Part shown: piece after piece, positions 13,174 to 25,411 of the stretch
Position numbering within the stretch: the stretch's first letter is position 1
Layout of the letters: every line of letters starts with the position of its first letter
Assembly (NCBI GenBank): GCA_019614645.1
Contig: JABWDB010000001.1
Location: 20,377,501-20,441,500 of the forward strand
Direction of reading: 5' to 3'
DNA from: Stratiolaelaps scimitus
Lineage: Eukaryota > Arthropoda > Arachnida > Mesostigmata > Laelapidae
DNA: 64,000 bases
Made by a program: the position numbers and the translations under genes
The notes under the pieces: generated by a model
Database searches by the model: none
What the model was told of the DNA's origin: nothing
The model's input: only the letters and a program-made list of their open reading frames with translations

Positions 13174-13937
13174 CTTTATAGATGCGTGGTTTATGACGCT
13201 TGGCGAATGAATTAGACATGATAATAGTAAACAGTACGCCTATATACGAAGAGTGTGTGCGTACATATCATGTGCTGTAACATGCTAAGTAAACATATTA
13301 CAGAAAATAAAACATATGACGAACTATTGTGACGAATCAAATCAAGTTCTTATCGCCTAATCATGCCAAATCGATAACTAAACACTCCTCTAGTCACGGG
13401 AGAGGAATGTGATTAGCCGTTAATTATAGTATTCGTCTGCGGAAGCTGATGGACGGAGCTGGCTAGCGGTGCGTCTGGGAGGACAAATTGCTCCGTGGTG
13501 AGCATCATTCTAGAAGACCTTGTGGACATTCTGGAGATTTCCAAAACCTTTTCATTAAGCGAGAACTATGATAATATTCACTTTTGTTCTGAGATGAAGA
13601 TGGTTAGATAATCACGTATGGCGAATGACTTTCAAAAAGTTTCAAATGGCGACCTCCGTTTATTATCTAGGTGTGAGAAGGTCATTTCGATTTGATAGGA
13701 CTGTCCGGAGACTAAAGAGAAATTTTGAATTACATAGAGCAAAGCTTGAAGGATGCATTGAAAGGCTTTCAGACGCTGTGGCAAAAAATTAGCAGTCGGA
13801 AGATGTCCAGGTGAAACTGTAAGTTCAATTACTAGATAAGACCACTTGCGACACTGAGCTGATCCACCTTTTTAGTTTCGATAATGTTCTGTTCATCCGG
13901 TTCGTTTTTTAAAAGGTTTTCAGCATCCGCATTGAGC

Positions 13938-13994
13938 CACGGTGTTGTCATGCATTAGTATCATCCCGCCTTGGTAATGCATGACAACACCGTG
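13938..13994. repeat. Perfect 20-bp inverted repeat, 17-nt loop
   Basis: Arms 13,938-13,957 (CACGGTGTTGTCATGCATTA) and 13,975-13,994 are exact reverse complements. Confidence 0.95.
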
Positions 13995-14657
13995 ACCGTC
14001 CCCCATTCTGGAAGGAGTACCTAGACACGCGTGGGATGTTCAGACTGGTGCATGAGCATTGTCCGCCACCAAAGAAAAACGAATGTTGAATTCGATAAGA
14101 CGGAGAACCATGAAAATTCGGGCTTGCTTTCTCTCTATGACTTCTAACATTGGATAACTATAGGGTTGGATTTGAATACACGGTGTAAAGGTAAACATCG
14201 TCAGGGACGTCTTTCTAGACAAGCACAATAAATGTCTTAAGCTGTGAATTCATCACCATGGTTTGCCCGCATACTGCACTAGTATTAATAAGCATACATA
14301 AGCATAAGCACCAGATAAGCACTACCTTTAAATCTGGCTTCATTAGAGATTCCTTATATTTAACACTAATTAGAACCGCAAACGGGAGACTGAACGGCAA
14401 GCGCGCTAAATTCCCGAACTTGTGATAGGAGAACGCACGTTAGAATCATTAATCGCATTAGAAATTTCTCAAAGGAGTCACGTATGTGATTTTAACAGGA
14501 AGACAGGAGAAGTTGATAAATTGACCGTACAATCAAGCCGTAGTGAATTTGGTGCTTTTCCCATTTGCTTAACGACGCGACTTGATCTTTCTAAGGTTTC
14601 CAGTCGGGTTCGAGGAATTATCAAAGAAGTTAGCAACAGAGGGCTTACAATACATAT

Positions 14658-14695
14658 GAATTGTATTTACACCCTAAGAGGTGTAAATACAATTC
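14658..14695. repeat. Perfect 16-bp inverted repeat, 6-nt loop
   Basis: Arms 14,658-14,673 (GAATTGTATTTACACC) and 14,680-14,695 are exact reverse complements. Confidence 0.95.
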
Positions 14696-15151
14696 GACTG
14701 CCTTTTCCATGTCTAATTAAAAGTACTAACTTTTGCGCGCAATCTAAGCCCTAGATGGTAAACTGCTGATCGGTTTCTATATCGGACGTAACTAGAACTC
14801 TCTTCGAGAAAATGCTAAGTTGAGATATAAGTCTTGAATGGACAGGAGATTTCTTCCTTCAAAAGCCGTCTATAAATGTGCACACGGCGGTGCCTACGAA
14901 CTGTCTGCGCCTGGAGTATGCTATATATATATATATATATATTGATTTAATGATTTAAATAAATATCGGACCAATTGCTGCTCCTTGGCTCGATGGCAAA
15001 GAACTCGACGTGTTTCGTAATTCCAGCTATCTCAATATTAGCTCTCTGATGAATGGTCACCTTTTAAATTGGTTCATTAGGGTAATGATACATATGTTTG
15101 ACAGATATTTCACCCAACGTTTGCTAGCTAGCGAGCGCAATGATAATCATC

Positions 15152-15170
15152 CATCATTGTGACAAATGGC
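15152..15170 (+). promoter_or_regulatory. Shared IR upstream motif (IR-B)
   Basis: CATCATTGTGACAAATGGC, 135 nt before the first ATG of IR-B. Nearly the same motif occurs before copies C, D, E and F. Core promoter or 5'UTR is inferred only. Confidence 0.5.
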
Positions 15171-15286
15171 TACACATGCCGTGGCATATTCAGCCAACGT
15201 AGACACAACAACCAAGACGAGAACAAGCATTTTAATCAGACTGTCTGCTGTAATAACACAAAATTTGAAAGATTTTTCGTCGTCCA

Positions 15287-16233
15287 ATGGCGAAATATGG
15301 CGTCCATTCGCTTAAGATTAGTTCGATCCCGGTAAGAGATGTCTTCATTATTTCATTTAACTATGGTGCTTATCAGTGAAAATTGTCAATTTGCTTCTTC
15401 ACGGAAGAGCAGCACAGCGAAGTAACAAGCATGCGTGATCTTTAAGATGACAGTATCATCGAATTAACGATAAATGAGTAGATAGTCAAATTATTAAAAT
15501 TAAGACAATCTACTCATTTATCGTTAGAAAAACATAAATGTTCTGTCGTGTCGAGTGCGTGTCGAACGTGCGTGTCGTCAGCCCGTGGTCAGTGACTGAT
15601 TTAATGAGGAGAATTCTCGAACCTTTCGTTATCGTTGAATTTGTCCGGATCTTCGCCGAGGGAATCACGCACATTGTATCATAATGGGAATAGCGGTTTG
15701 AGTGCTAAAACACAATGTGTGATCCTACTATTGTACCTCTCAAGTTGGTTTTGTATCTAGAACAGATGAAAGCTCACGTCATCCGCGTGGGGCCCCAACA
15801 CGTCTTTCTTCAGTGAATGCTGTACGCTGACCCGCTACCAGGTCGTGTCGAATCAAGAACGATTCCACCTCCAGATTCTAGGTCTTCTAATACTCTGTGT
15901 GCTTTTAATCTATTTGGTGCATGCCGGTTGGCTCAGTGGGTTTATCTGGCTGAATGGACTCCAGTCGGGCGACTTGCTGGAAAGGCTGGTGGTATTTTTG
16001 ATGCAGTGGCCACATCCATGAACATCAGCTACACTCTCAGCATGCCCAGAGACTCTCAGTGGGGCTCGTGCATATCAAATGGCTCTTCATGTACCGGGAT
16101 GTTCGGTGAACTTTTATATAACGTGCGTTGTTTTCGATCTGTGTAGGTAAAATTTCGTTGTGTTTCATTACGATTGTAGTGGTTTAAAACGTTTGTTTAT
16201 ATTAAAAATACCTTATTTTCTGTAATGAGGACG

Positions 16234-16290
<57 letters not shown>

Positions 16291-19200
16291 ACCTCAATAA
16301 ACTATTTCACTGAAGTATGTCTTACATGAATGTAAGTTTATACCACCGTGGTGTAACTCTCTCATCTGGCCATTTTTTATTCAATGATTTTTCAGCTGGG
16401 TGGTTAAATGCCACAATGGAACTATTTGTTCCTTGAGATGACATTAAATTTCAATGCAAAAACTACCCCACTCGGCCTCCACGTGTGCCAAACCAACAAT
16501 ATACCGAGCCATAGAGGCTAGTGATTCTCAAAGTGATGAACACATTTTTATTCTTGCATGACCTCAAAGTGCTGTTATAGAGGACTATGTATTTCCATAC
16601 GGTGTATTAGAGTATTTCTAAGTGAATGAACTAAGAGGGGGTGGGGCAGCGGTAACAGGTGTTTTTCTTTAGCTTGAAGGAAAACCTTTCCCAAGTCCTG
16701 TAAAACAACAACGCCAGAGAGGTCCAGAGGAAATAAGTGAAAGTTGATTTGCCTCTATTATATGAACCACCATTATAAAGACCATCAAAGAAGTACAGGA
16801 TTAATATGTCTAGTGAGTAAATGAAAGCTCAGCAACAACAATGAATAAATTGTAAGAATAATATAAAGATTAAATTGAAAACCACGTGATTTGTCTATGC
16901 TATTGTATCTTACTCCAGAGCTCGGATGTCAGCATGGGCCCATTTAGCCCTTTGCCGGTATATTCAAGTTTGTTCCGTCAATCGTTCCCAGTAGGCTACA
17001 GAACATTCACTGTGGTTACGGGTACACAGATCGCCTATACTGTCAACGCCTTCTCCACCTTCACGGGCATCGAGGGTACTGTGTACGCGTTGTTGCTAAT
17101 ATTACCCTTCACTATCGCAGCCTTAGCTGTCGCTAACACCCGCTGGATCCTGCCCAAAATAGGGCAAGCGGACAACAATCATATTTCAAGACTATTTTTC
17201 GACCTGATTCGTCTAAACGCTCAGAACCGTACGTATACCCGTTGTAATGCTCCTCGAGTTTGCACTTTTACGACTGGGCTAAGATAGCTGGCAGCTGGTA
17301 GATAAATTAAATGACAAAACATCTACATATATATATATATATATGTAAAGGTGCTTCCTTGCAAAAGGGGCAAAAGTCATTCTTTACGTTTCGACTCATA
17401 TACAACTTTGAAAATCGCGAAGTACGCTCTATAATCAGCAAAAGGATTTCGGCAAAATTCGTAGCCCAACCACTCAAAAGTTTGGCCAAAACAATCCGAA
17501 ACCTGTTTCCTCGCAAATCGTCATACGTTCATAGTTCACATAGATTTAGGCCCATACCTAGGTTAGTTAAACTAATAAGATAAATAATATAACACACGAA
17601 GTGCGCAACTATAAAACTAGGTTGGCCCTTATTTTAATGTTGAATGGTATTTCTAGCGCAAGGTTTGTAGTTTCGAATTTTCGTCCAAAATTGTCCTTGA
17701 ATATCTATTTTCTATATAGAAACAACTCTATCACATTGATAAAATAACCCTGTTAGGAGGACTTCAGGCTTCAGCCCCCAAAAATATTTCTGCACATGGC
17801 AATGAAGTATTTCCCGAGCTCACCGCTTGAAAAGTTCTCAAGCGGCAGAACAACCTGGTATAAATGAAATTCTTAAAAAATATCAACGTACTTAAATAGT
17901 CGGAAAATTAGTTTTATACACTATTTCAAAAATGGGGTTTCTAATAATATCGTTAGCAATAGCAGGGTCGAAGTTGTTCACTAAGCCTGGTGCTTCGTCG
18001 ATCGAATTGTCATACATAACGAATAGATGACGAAGGCCCTCCATAACTGACATTATTTTCAGACGAGGGGCATACGCATTGTGTACAGCATGCTAACTAA
18101 CTGACTCACAATATACCATACAATAGTTGGTCCACACTGAGACATTTTTCTGACATACTGTCCAAAACGATATCTATCCAAGTCGTAAATTATGCGTTCC
18201 TGATTGCTGACGCTTGCGGTATTTTCAGCTTCTGACATCCGAGTGCAAAGTTCGTCGAATCGATTTCTGGTGGCTGGCTGTATGCTGGCTGCTGTGTTCA
18301 CAGCCATCACGGTCTCTTCCTCAATTAAGGTAGTTTTTATAATGATATCTACGAGTATTGTATATACAGAAAAAAAAAACATCAAATATAAAACCGCAGT
18401 TAGGTTTGATCAGCGGGAATATCCTGAATATTAGGGTGTCCAGTTCAAACTTTCGCCTTTTTAAATGTCAATAACTTTTGAACTAAATGAGTTAGAACTA
18501 AGATCTTTTGGTATGAGTTAGAGGTACTCCCCAGCTTTATTGGCACACTGATTCCAGTGCTCTAGGAGTTTTGAGATAGCCAAATATTTACCATTTGCAT
18601 TTCCATTTATAATTTCGTTATCTATTGCTTCTTTGAGTAAGTCGACGTTTGCATATAGAATCCCACTTATTGCCCTTTTTAATGCATGGAAACAACTACA
18701 TGGGCTTAAATCAGGAGACTATGGGGGTTGATGCCATCGCTCAATATTGTTCCCCTCAATCCAGGCCGTAATTTCAGCAGTGCGGTGAGGTCTAGCATTG
18801 TCGTCGAGTAACCACATTCGATGCTGTCGATCCCCACGCCATTTGTTCATCAATCCCTTCAGGAAGTCGAGATATTGAGGAGCGTTGAGTTTTTCGTTTG
18901 CGACGAGTATTTTGTAATGGCAAACGCCCTTGATATCCAGAGCGATTATCATCAACCCCTTTCGTCCGAATCTATCTGGCACAGCCACAGACGTTGCCGC
19001 TTCACCTTGTCGGAGCCACTATTTTGCTTGGTCCTTCTCAGGAGGTCTATGCAGGCTAACCCATGTCTCGTCTATCGACACCGTGTGTTCCAAGCGACTG
19101 GTTTGTTGCGTATAAGCCTTCAAAGTAAATGTCGAACACTCCACACGCATTTTCATCTGCTCAGCACTCAGTTTTACATTGATTTTCTTCTTCTTCAGTA

Positions 19201-22200
19201 TATTGGTGATAATTCTATTACACGCCGTCCGAGGAATCCCAGTTTCAGCCGACAAAGACTTCATGGACCAAGCTCTAGTTTGCTCAAAAGCTGCCTTGAT
19301 TCTGTCAATCCGTTCGTCCCTTGTCGCACCTGATTGCCGGTCCCCGCCTCGATGATCATCGGTGTCCAAATTTCCACTATTAAATCGCTTGCATCAACTT
19401 TGCACCGTTCGCAGGCATAAGGTAGGCCTACCGTACGCGTTCACTAATTATCGATGGATTTCAGCTGGAGGGTGTCCTTGGAGAGACAAAAACATGATGC
19501 TTTCCCGTTGATTTTTGGGGGAATTTGCACTTTTTGCTGCATTGTCCATCTTTCTGATCGTATCGAAACCACGTTCCTGCCGCTTGCCCACTCCAAGAAT
19601 GAACACATTGTATCGCGTAGGTCGGGTTGTACGCCATTCGAAAGGCGCGAGAGCTTGAACTGGACACCCTAATACAATTTATGTATCTAAAAGCCTCTCT
19701 CTTGCTCATATATCCCGATGCGGCATACGCATACACTTACTGTGCAGAATAAAAGAACTAAATAATAATAATAATTTTTATTATTATAAAGACAATATCG
19801 TTTTTGCTCATACTCGTCATTTGGGTACGCCTATAATCGAAATATTTTGTGTAAAGAAGTTAGAGTAAAGGAGGTTCTTTAGACGTTTGTATGTATGGCA
19901 ACGTTCGTGTGCTGTTCGACTTCACTTGGTGGCCTTACCGAACAGGATGCGGCCAGTAGCTTTCGGGAAATTGATAGTTTGGTACTAATTAAAACTCTAA
20001 TTCTTGAAATACGAGGAACCTTGAAATATTTTACGTACCACTATTTCCAGGCATAAAATTATTCAATCGTTCTTCAATGAAGTAACTAAATGAAAAGTGC
20101 CCCGTTCCCCTGTCTCGGACTCAACAGTCAATTAACACTGCTCGCTTCGATAATATCATTAGTTAGCTTTGCTTGAATATGTGTGCCCTCGTTAGCTTAA
20201 TTGAGGCATATTTTAAAGGATCCACCATTATATTTCATATCTGCAGGCATCGATGATGCGACGAGAACCTACCGAACGGATAAAAACGGTTGCAAATCTC
20301 CTGAAGAAGAAACACGAAATGATTCCTATTTGTCCGAGGACTTTCATTACCGACGTCCTTGAGGTATACCTGTCACTATTCAGGAATATCACGACTGAAC
20401 TTAGACGACTCGTACATATCATACATAGCACAGACCATTTGAAATATTTCTCCTACTAAAATTGCTCGAATAACTTGTCACATATGTTAAGCCTTGAAAT
20501 TATTGAAATCATTCGAGCACGTAGCTGACAATTGTAACATCGTAATCAGCCTGGTAAGCCGCCAGTAAGCGGCCTGACATATAGTTGACTGAAATTACTA
20601 CTCTATGATTTGTACCCCCCCAAGTGCATCACTAATATCATTCTCTATTAAATTATCTGTTCATTAGTTTCATCAGCCACTGAAATGCTTAATATTACCT
20701 ACTTACTATTATATTTCAGGCAGAAGATTCCGGCGAGATCCATGAGCTGACCGAATGGATTCAACAGCACGGCTTTGTACCGGTTAAGACACTTTTGTCT
20801 CCAGAGAATGTGCGCGGAATCATGAATGGGACTCACTGGACATTCTTCAGCTGCGACACAACGGCTATTTACATGGCGAGAGCGTACTTCGCTTTACCAG
20901 AAAAACATCGTGGCTATGTAATATGCCTTGAGCAGATTGTGTTTAGTGCACCAAGCGTTTGGTACTTTCATCGCTCTTTACCTGAGCCCTTCGTCAAGGA
21001 GTTCAATACAAGGTTGTTCTCTAGTTCCGAATTATTTTCTCATTTGTCCGTCGTTCAATACCTCGTCCTCATAGTAATACCTAAAGGTTAAGAGCTGAGG
21101 CCTGTCAGATAGGGGAACAGCTGAGGGTCAGCTCAAAAAAAAAACCTCGTTCAAGCATATTGGAATAATTTTTTGCCAAAATTATTTTGAGTTTTTTTTT
21201 GTAATATTTAGCTGAAAATGGGGCCATATGGGACAGGTAATGTTTTTAGCACGGAAACCTCGGAAATGTATGTTACCCGAACCATTTTTGAGACGTATAT
21301 AGACGAGACGTTTGGTGCCCCTGTGGATTTACAACCTGATGAAATCTCAATTGGCGGATTCTTTGGGACGGGCAAGTATTCCTTACATCATCTGCAACAC
21401 GGCTAGAATTTTGAGGAAACGAAATTATCAGTTCGCCTTTCTGTCAAGCTTCAGCGTTTCCCAGAGCTACATTTTTACAGAACAAGCCAAAAGCAAATTT
21501 CTTTCATAAAGGTCAATACGTTGAGTTACATTATATGTATAATATGTACACCTGGCTCATGACACAGGTTGATAGGTAACTAAATAAATAACGAGAGCCT
21601 TCAGTTACCTAATAACGTTCCCTCAGTGCGCTTAGGGAGGGCTCAGGTATAATATTAAACGAAGCTACAAAGTGTTTGTGAAATTCCGCAACCCTAGGGG
21701 AGACTAATCAATGTTTTGACTGTATCGAAGATTACTACATAACTAGCCATGAATGTTTGTTTTCTTTTATTTCTCTGTGAATGCATGGTGAGATGACACT
21801 CTAAATAGAAGGCATCTGTCTGTGAGAAGTCATTATATACACTCATGACATTGCTCTATATAGCAGCAGCCACTTTCACTTAGAGCAAGCTTGAGCAAGT
21901 CCACCACGTCACGGATGTTGCTTGACTAGGAACCAACACAAAACGGCGATGACATTTAGGCATGGCGGCACGGGCGGAATCCGATTCACTTCGTTTGAAA
22001 CCATCAGGGTAGTACGCGAACAAGTTCTCGCAGCACCTCGACACCACATTAACCCCAAGCGGAACGTCGCTCGGAGCTCGAAGATCTAAGTAAACAGTTA
22101 GCGAACGAAACATAAGATTATTAGTTAAGTGCGCGCGCATCGAGCACGATAACACTAAGCAAAAGTTATCTGAGTAATGTAATCTATAAAAATATATTAA

Positions 22201-23187
22201 AAATACGTATAAAAGGGCACGGAAGATATGTCAAGAACAAAATAAGCCATCATCACTATTGCTTGTGTCGTTGACACAAAAACGTGGTACCCTCGTCCAT
22301 TTTGGTGCCTTGTAACTCTCGGGGCAAGCTAGATGGGTTTAAGGGCCCTGTACCATATTTCCACTATATTTTTTGAAATAAATTCCGATGACTATGTCGT
22401 CGCAGCACAGTATCAATATTAAACACTGCCAACAAATGTATCGCATGTATTCTTCTCATTTCATTTCTATGACATTTTGATTGCCGAACTCATAACCATA
22501 AGGTTCCTTTATTGTCCTATTGTCTCCTGCGCATGAAATCGTCGGGGTCCTATATAGGTCCCAGCTAGAGGGACTATATCGGGGATTTTGAATGAAATTT
22601 CCTCGAAAAGTAATGAGTAATTTGATAAAATTTTTACTATACAAGCACGGTCTTGAAGGACCCATCTAACCCTATTAAATTAAAGGTTAGATGGGCCCTA
22701 CAAGACCATGCTTGTGTAGTACTGTTTCTCCCACGTTAACGGCCGTTCTCAACGGTGTCCCATATAGCCCCATGTGTAGCTGCTGATTTATTGATAGCCA
22801 GCTTATACAAGCACTTAAGCCTATCCTAAAGACAAGAACATTTCAGTGACAAGCTCAAACTCGCATACAAGTGCCCCCAGGGCACAAGTCACATAACTGT
22901 TGTCTTCCTCTCGGATTGCTTCTAGAATACTCTGGATTACGGAGGCGCCAACGAAGTTCGCGTTTGACTTCAAATACACCCATGTTCCATCTGATCGGTT
23001 CGCTCGAAGCATGTCTCTGTCGGGAGACGCTGTGATGGAAGCATTGCGAGTGGACGAGATTATTGGGTGCTTTTACGTTCTTGCTGGTGGCGTCGGAGTT
23101 GCTTTCGTCACACTTTTGCTGGAACTGTTGCCCACGACCATTGAGGCATCACTCGCTGTGGTCAAATGGCGAAACGTCCATTTGTGA
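15287..23187 (+). CDS. Divergent ionotropic receptor, array copy B
   Basis: Exons 15287-15331, 15937-16122, 16919-17228, 18229-18329, 20247-20363, 20720-21012 and 22926-23187 (TGA) give 437 aa. Same order as the sister copies: LKISSIP + WVYLAEW, GRLAGKAGGIFDAVATS, WGSC..NGSSCTG, DVSMGPFSPLPVYSSLF, M1 (VYALLLILPFTIAALAVAN), RLFFDLIRLNAQN pore-loop region, M3 (FLVAGCMLAAVFTAITV), S2 (ERIKTVANLLKK, KHRGYVICLEQ) and M4 (GCFYVLAGGVGVAFVTLLLEL). Exon 5 is one codon shorter than in the other copies. An in-frame TGA lies seven codons before the ATG. The longest copy: intron 4 contains a 1,242-bp mariner element in the opposite orientation and intron 6 carries a long inverted repeat. None of the exons is broken, so the gene looks functional. 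Confidence 0.86.
15465..15526. repeat. Inverted repeat, 19-bp perfect arms, inside IR-B intron 1
   Basis: Arms 15,465-15,483 (TAACGATAAATGAGTAGAT) and 15,508-15,526 are reverse complements. The match extends inward with one mismatch. Confidence 0.95.
16235..16286. repeat. (TA)n microsatellite, about 52 nt
   Basis: Uninterrupted TA dinucleotides in IR-B intron 2. Confidence 0.97.
18431..19672 (-). mobile_element. Mariner/Tc1-superfamily DNA transposon, nearly full length
   Basis: Terminal inverted repeats begin TTAGGGTGTCCAGTTCAA at 18,431 and mirror it ending at 19,672, with a TA dinucleotide on each side (18,429-18,430 and 19,673-19,674), the expected target duplication. Length 1,242 bp is typical of mariner-like elements. 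It sits in intron 4 of IR-B, antisense to the receptor. The terminal repeats match over about 27 nt with few differences, so the insertion is not very old. Confidence 0.93.
18497..19369 (-). pseudogene. Mariner-like transposase, inactivated
   Basis: Reads from an ATG at 19,369 toward lower coordinates. An N-terminal helix-turn-helix region (ERIDRIKAAF..., MKSLSAETGIPRTACNRII) is followed by the catalytic core: SIDETWVSLHRPPEKDQAK with the first Asp, then after a TAG stop VPDRFGRKGLMIIALDIKG and LLDDNARPH with the second Asp. A second TAG falls where the 'PPYSPDL' Tyr is expected. The position aligning with the third catalytic Asp of D34D mariners reads Ser (SPDLSPCSCF). Two in-frame stops and this change mean no active enzyme. 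No frameshift was seen between the blocks. Confidence 0.88.
22636..22720. repeat. 36-bp inverted repeat, 4 mismatches, IR-B intron 6
   Basis: Arms 22,636-22,671 and 22,685-22,720 pair with 32 of 36 positions complementary and a 13-nt loop. Could be a foldback (MITE-like) element. Confidence 0.9.
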
Positions 23188-24256
23188 CTCGCGGTCATTG
23201 TTACTTGAAAAACATCTTTTTCTCAAACCTTGTCTTAGGCTGCTGCTAATGTGTGAAGCGTTTATTGCTATTTCGTCATTGTATTTATAATAATAAATGC
23301 AACAACAAATTACTCATTTATGCATAGACCCCCATTTCTTGTACATATATAGTTAACGCTAGGTGGGACATTTATCATTGAACGTAACGCTCTGCATTAA
23401 GTTACAAGCTCGTTGTCATTTGCAGAAATATCATTATCATTTTCACCTGCCGAGCAGTAAGATCTTTGTATTGTCGAAATTGTTCTTTACATCTTTATGC
23501 TCGCTGGCAAAGCAGGGCTAGAGTTACCTGTGCCTTGTGAATATTGTCAAGGGGTTGAGAGCGGAGCCTAGGTACTTAACAATGCAAATGAGTTTCTTTA
23601 TGGCGAGCAATATAGCCTGCATCAACTATATGCACATGATATCCTTGCGTCTTACAGACGAGATGATGGAATCCATGAACTACTTCATCGTTGGATATAT
23701 ATTTCTAGACTCTCTTACATTGTCTGCTCGGCAAGTGCTTAACAAGCTGTTAACTACTAGATTATTCATATGAATCTTTAGACATATCTGTCATTTACAG
23801 GGTTAATTAAAAACGATTGTCCGTAACAGTTTGCCATAGCCATTTTAGATATATTCTTCTATATATTGCCCTTTATCGGCGTTACATTTGTGATTCACTT
23901 TTTTCACAAAGAAGCAGATTTGCAGATTAAAATAGATTCCCGTAAGGATTTTTTTAAATAGAAAATTTAGTTAAACTCAACCTGAAATGACATACTGACT
24001 ACAACCTCTATAATACGTAAGCCTTCTAAGGTATCTCAGAGCCTTCAAATCCAATTCACACAATGAATATTGATAGAAGTGCTTAGCACTCGCGGCAGCA
24101 GTCTCCTTAACTGGCCTAGCTTTACAAACTTGATAACGGGCGTAGCTTCCCAAACTGATCATTATTCAATCCTATAGAGCATAATTGGGACTAGATTAGA
24201 GTCACGAGAATTATAAAGCATTCGTTCAAAAATTTAAATTAAATTATAGTATCCCA

Positions 24257-24258
<2 letters not shown>

Positions 24259-24290
<32 letters not shown>
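24259..24290. repeat. (CT)n microsatellite
   Basis: About 32 nt of CT dinucleotides followed by a T-rich run. Confidence 0.95.
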
Positions 24291-24295
<5 letters not shown>

Positions 24296-24689
24296 CTCTA
24301 TCTATGTAAGCGTATGTATGTATATATATATTCTCAACCTTTCCCGTACCTGGCAAGAATCCTCAGATAAAGAAAGTTGATAAAGATTCTCCGCGTCCTA
24401 CAGGATTCAATGCCATATGCCCCTTGGTCTAGCAGTCCAATACACTCAGTACTTGACCATCCAGGGGATCACAAAGGGGCGTCTAGAATACAGGTTACTG
24501 CTCCGCTTCCCTCAATTTACCCAGAACAGCAATATTGTTGGCCCCAGTTGTGTGTTATGTTTCAAACCATTACCATGATCCGTCACCGATGATTGTGTCG
24601 CTAACGCGAACACTCACTTGTACAGGTTTGTGCTGAAAGCGAACAAAAGAGTGTTGTCCTGATCAGCCTTGGATTTTTTGCACGTGCAG

Positions 24690-24850
24690 CAGTAGGTGGT
24701 AAAGGTTTATTGGTTTATTAAAGGAGCTGCAATTTTACAATGCTTAAGCTCTGATTTATCTCACGCAGCGGGGCTCGAACCTGCCACTGATCGGTTACCG
24801 GAGTGATTTTTCGAACATTGCCAGCTAATCAGTGAGGGCCCTTGTGAGGG
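24690..24850 (-). mobile_element. tRNA-derived SINE, family 2
   Basis: On the minus strand the order is: tRNA-like A-box region (TTAGCTGGCAATG), a B box GGTTCGAGCCCC, the segment GCTTAAGCATTGTAAAATTG, and an AACCTTTACC-type tail. The tail and middle recur on the plus strand at 28,113-28,208. This is the layout of a pol III-transcribed SINE with a LINE-like 3' end. Confidence 0.7.
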
Positions 24851-25187
24851 AAGCTATTGCCGTCGCTCAGTGAATTCGTTTATATTTGCCGCTGGTAAAT
24901 AATGCAGTGCTGATTGACAGTGAAGCAACCGGTGTTGCTTGGTCGTTCTGAACATCAGCATAATATCTCTATAAAACAGCCCCCAAGTTTCAACATCAGA
25001 CCAAGCTTAAGAGGGACAGCAAGTAACCAAGAACACAACGTCCAAGAGGATACCAACTCAAAGCAAACGAGTTACAGCCAAAGGGTGAACGTGTTTCTAT
25101 TTGTTTCATTAATGATGGATTGCGCATCTACTTGTGCCGCACTCAGCATTCATTCACTAGATAACGAATGCAATGATAATTATTATC

Positions 25188-25205
25188 CATCATCTTGACA
25201 AATGG
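25188..25205 (+). promoter_or_regulatory. Shared IR upstream motif (IR-C)
   Basis: CATCATCTTGACAAATGG, 224 nt before the first-exon ATG. One to two differences from the B and E versions. Confidence 0.5.
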
Positions 25206-25411
25206 ATGCACACGACACGACAGGTTCGGCTGACATCGAGACAACATACCTAAACAAGACGAACACTTAGTTATTCCAAGCGGGCCTATCAGACCTGGTA
25301 TCTGAGTATATGCTCAGTTATCGGGCAACAGCCCTGTATATACGCCGAGGCTTCAACCTAATTGCCGGTGAAACACACGACCTTAAGGGATCTCTGACAT
25401 GGTGTCGTACA

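Larger units (their letters stand above)
13174..15286. other. Intergenic IR-A to IR-B
   Basis: No supported coding exon. Holds three perfect inverted repeats (listed separately), a (TA)n run near 14,921-14,941 and the upstream motif of IR-B at 15,152-15,170. Confidence 0.5.
23188..25187. other. Intergenic IR-B to IR-C
   Basis: No supported coding exon. Holds a (CT)n run, a short (TA) run and a tRNA-derived SINE on the minus strand, all listed separately. Open frames such as 23,537-23,773 show no family motif. Confidence 0.45.

Noticed and set aside
14422..14754. 110-codon ORF between IR-A and IR-B
   Set aside because: Runs through the perfect hairpin at 14,658-14,695, which accounts for its repeated translation; no family motif.
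21218..21509. ORFs after IR-B exon 6 as possible extra exons
   Set aside because: They lack counterparts in the other copies, and the exon 6 to 7 join works directly.
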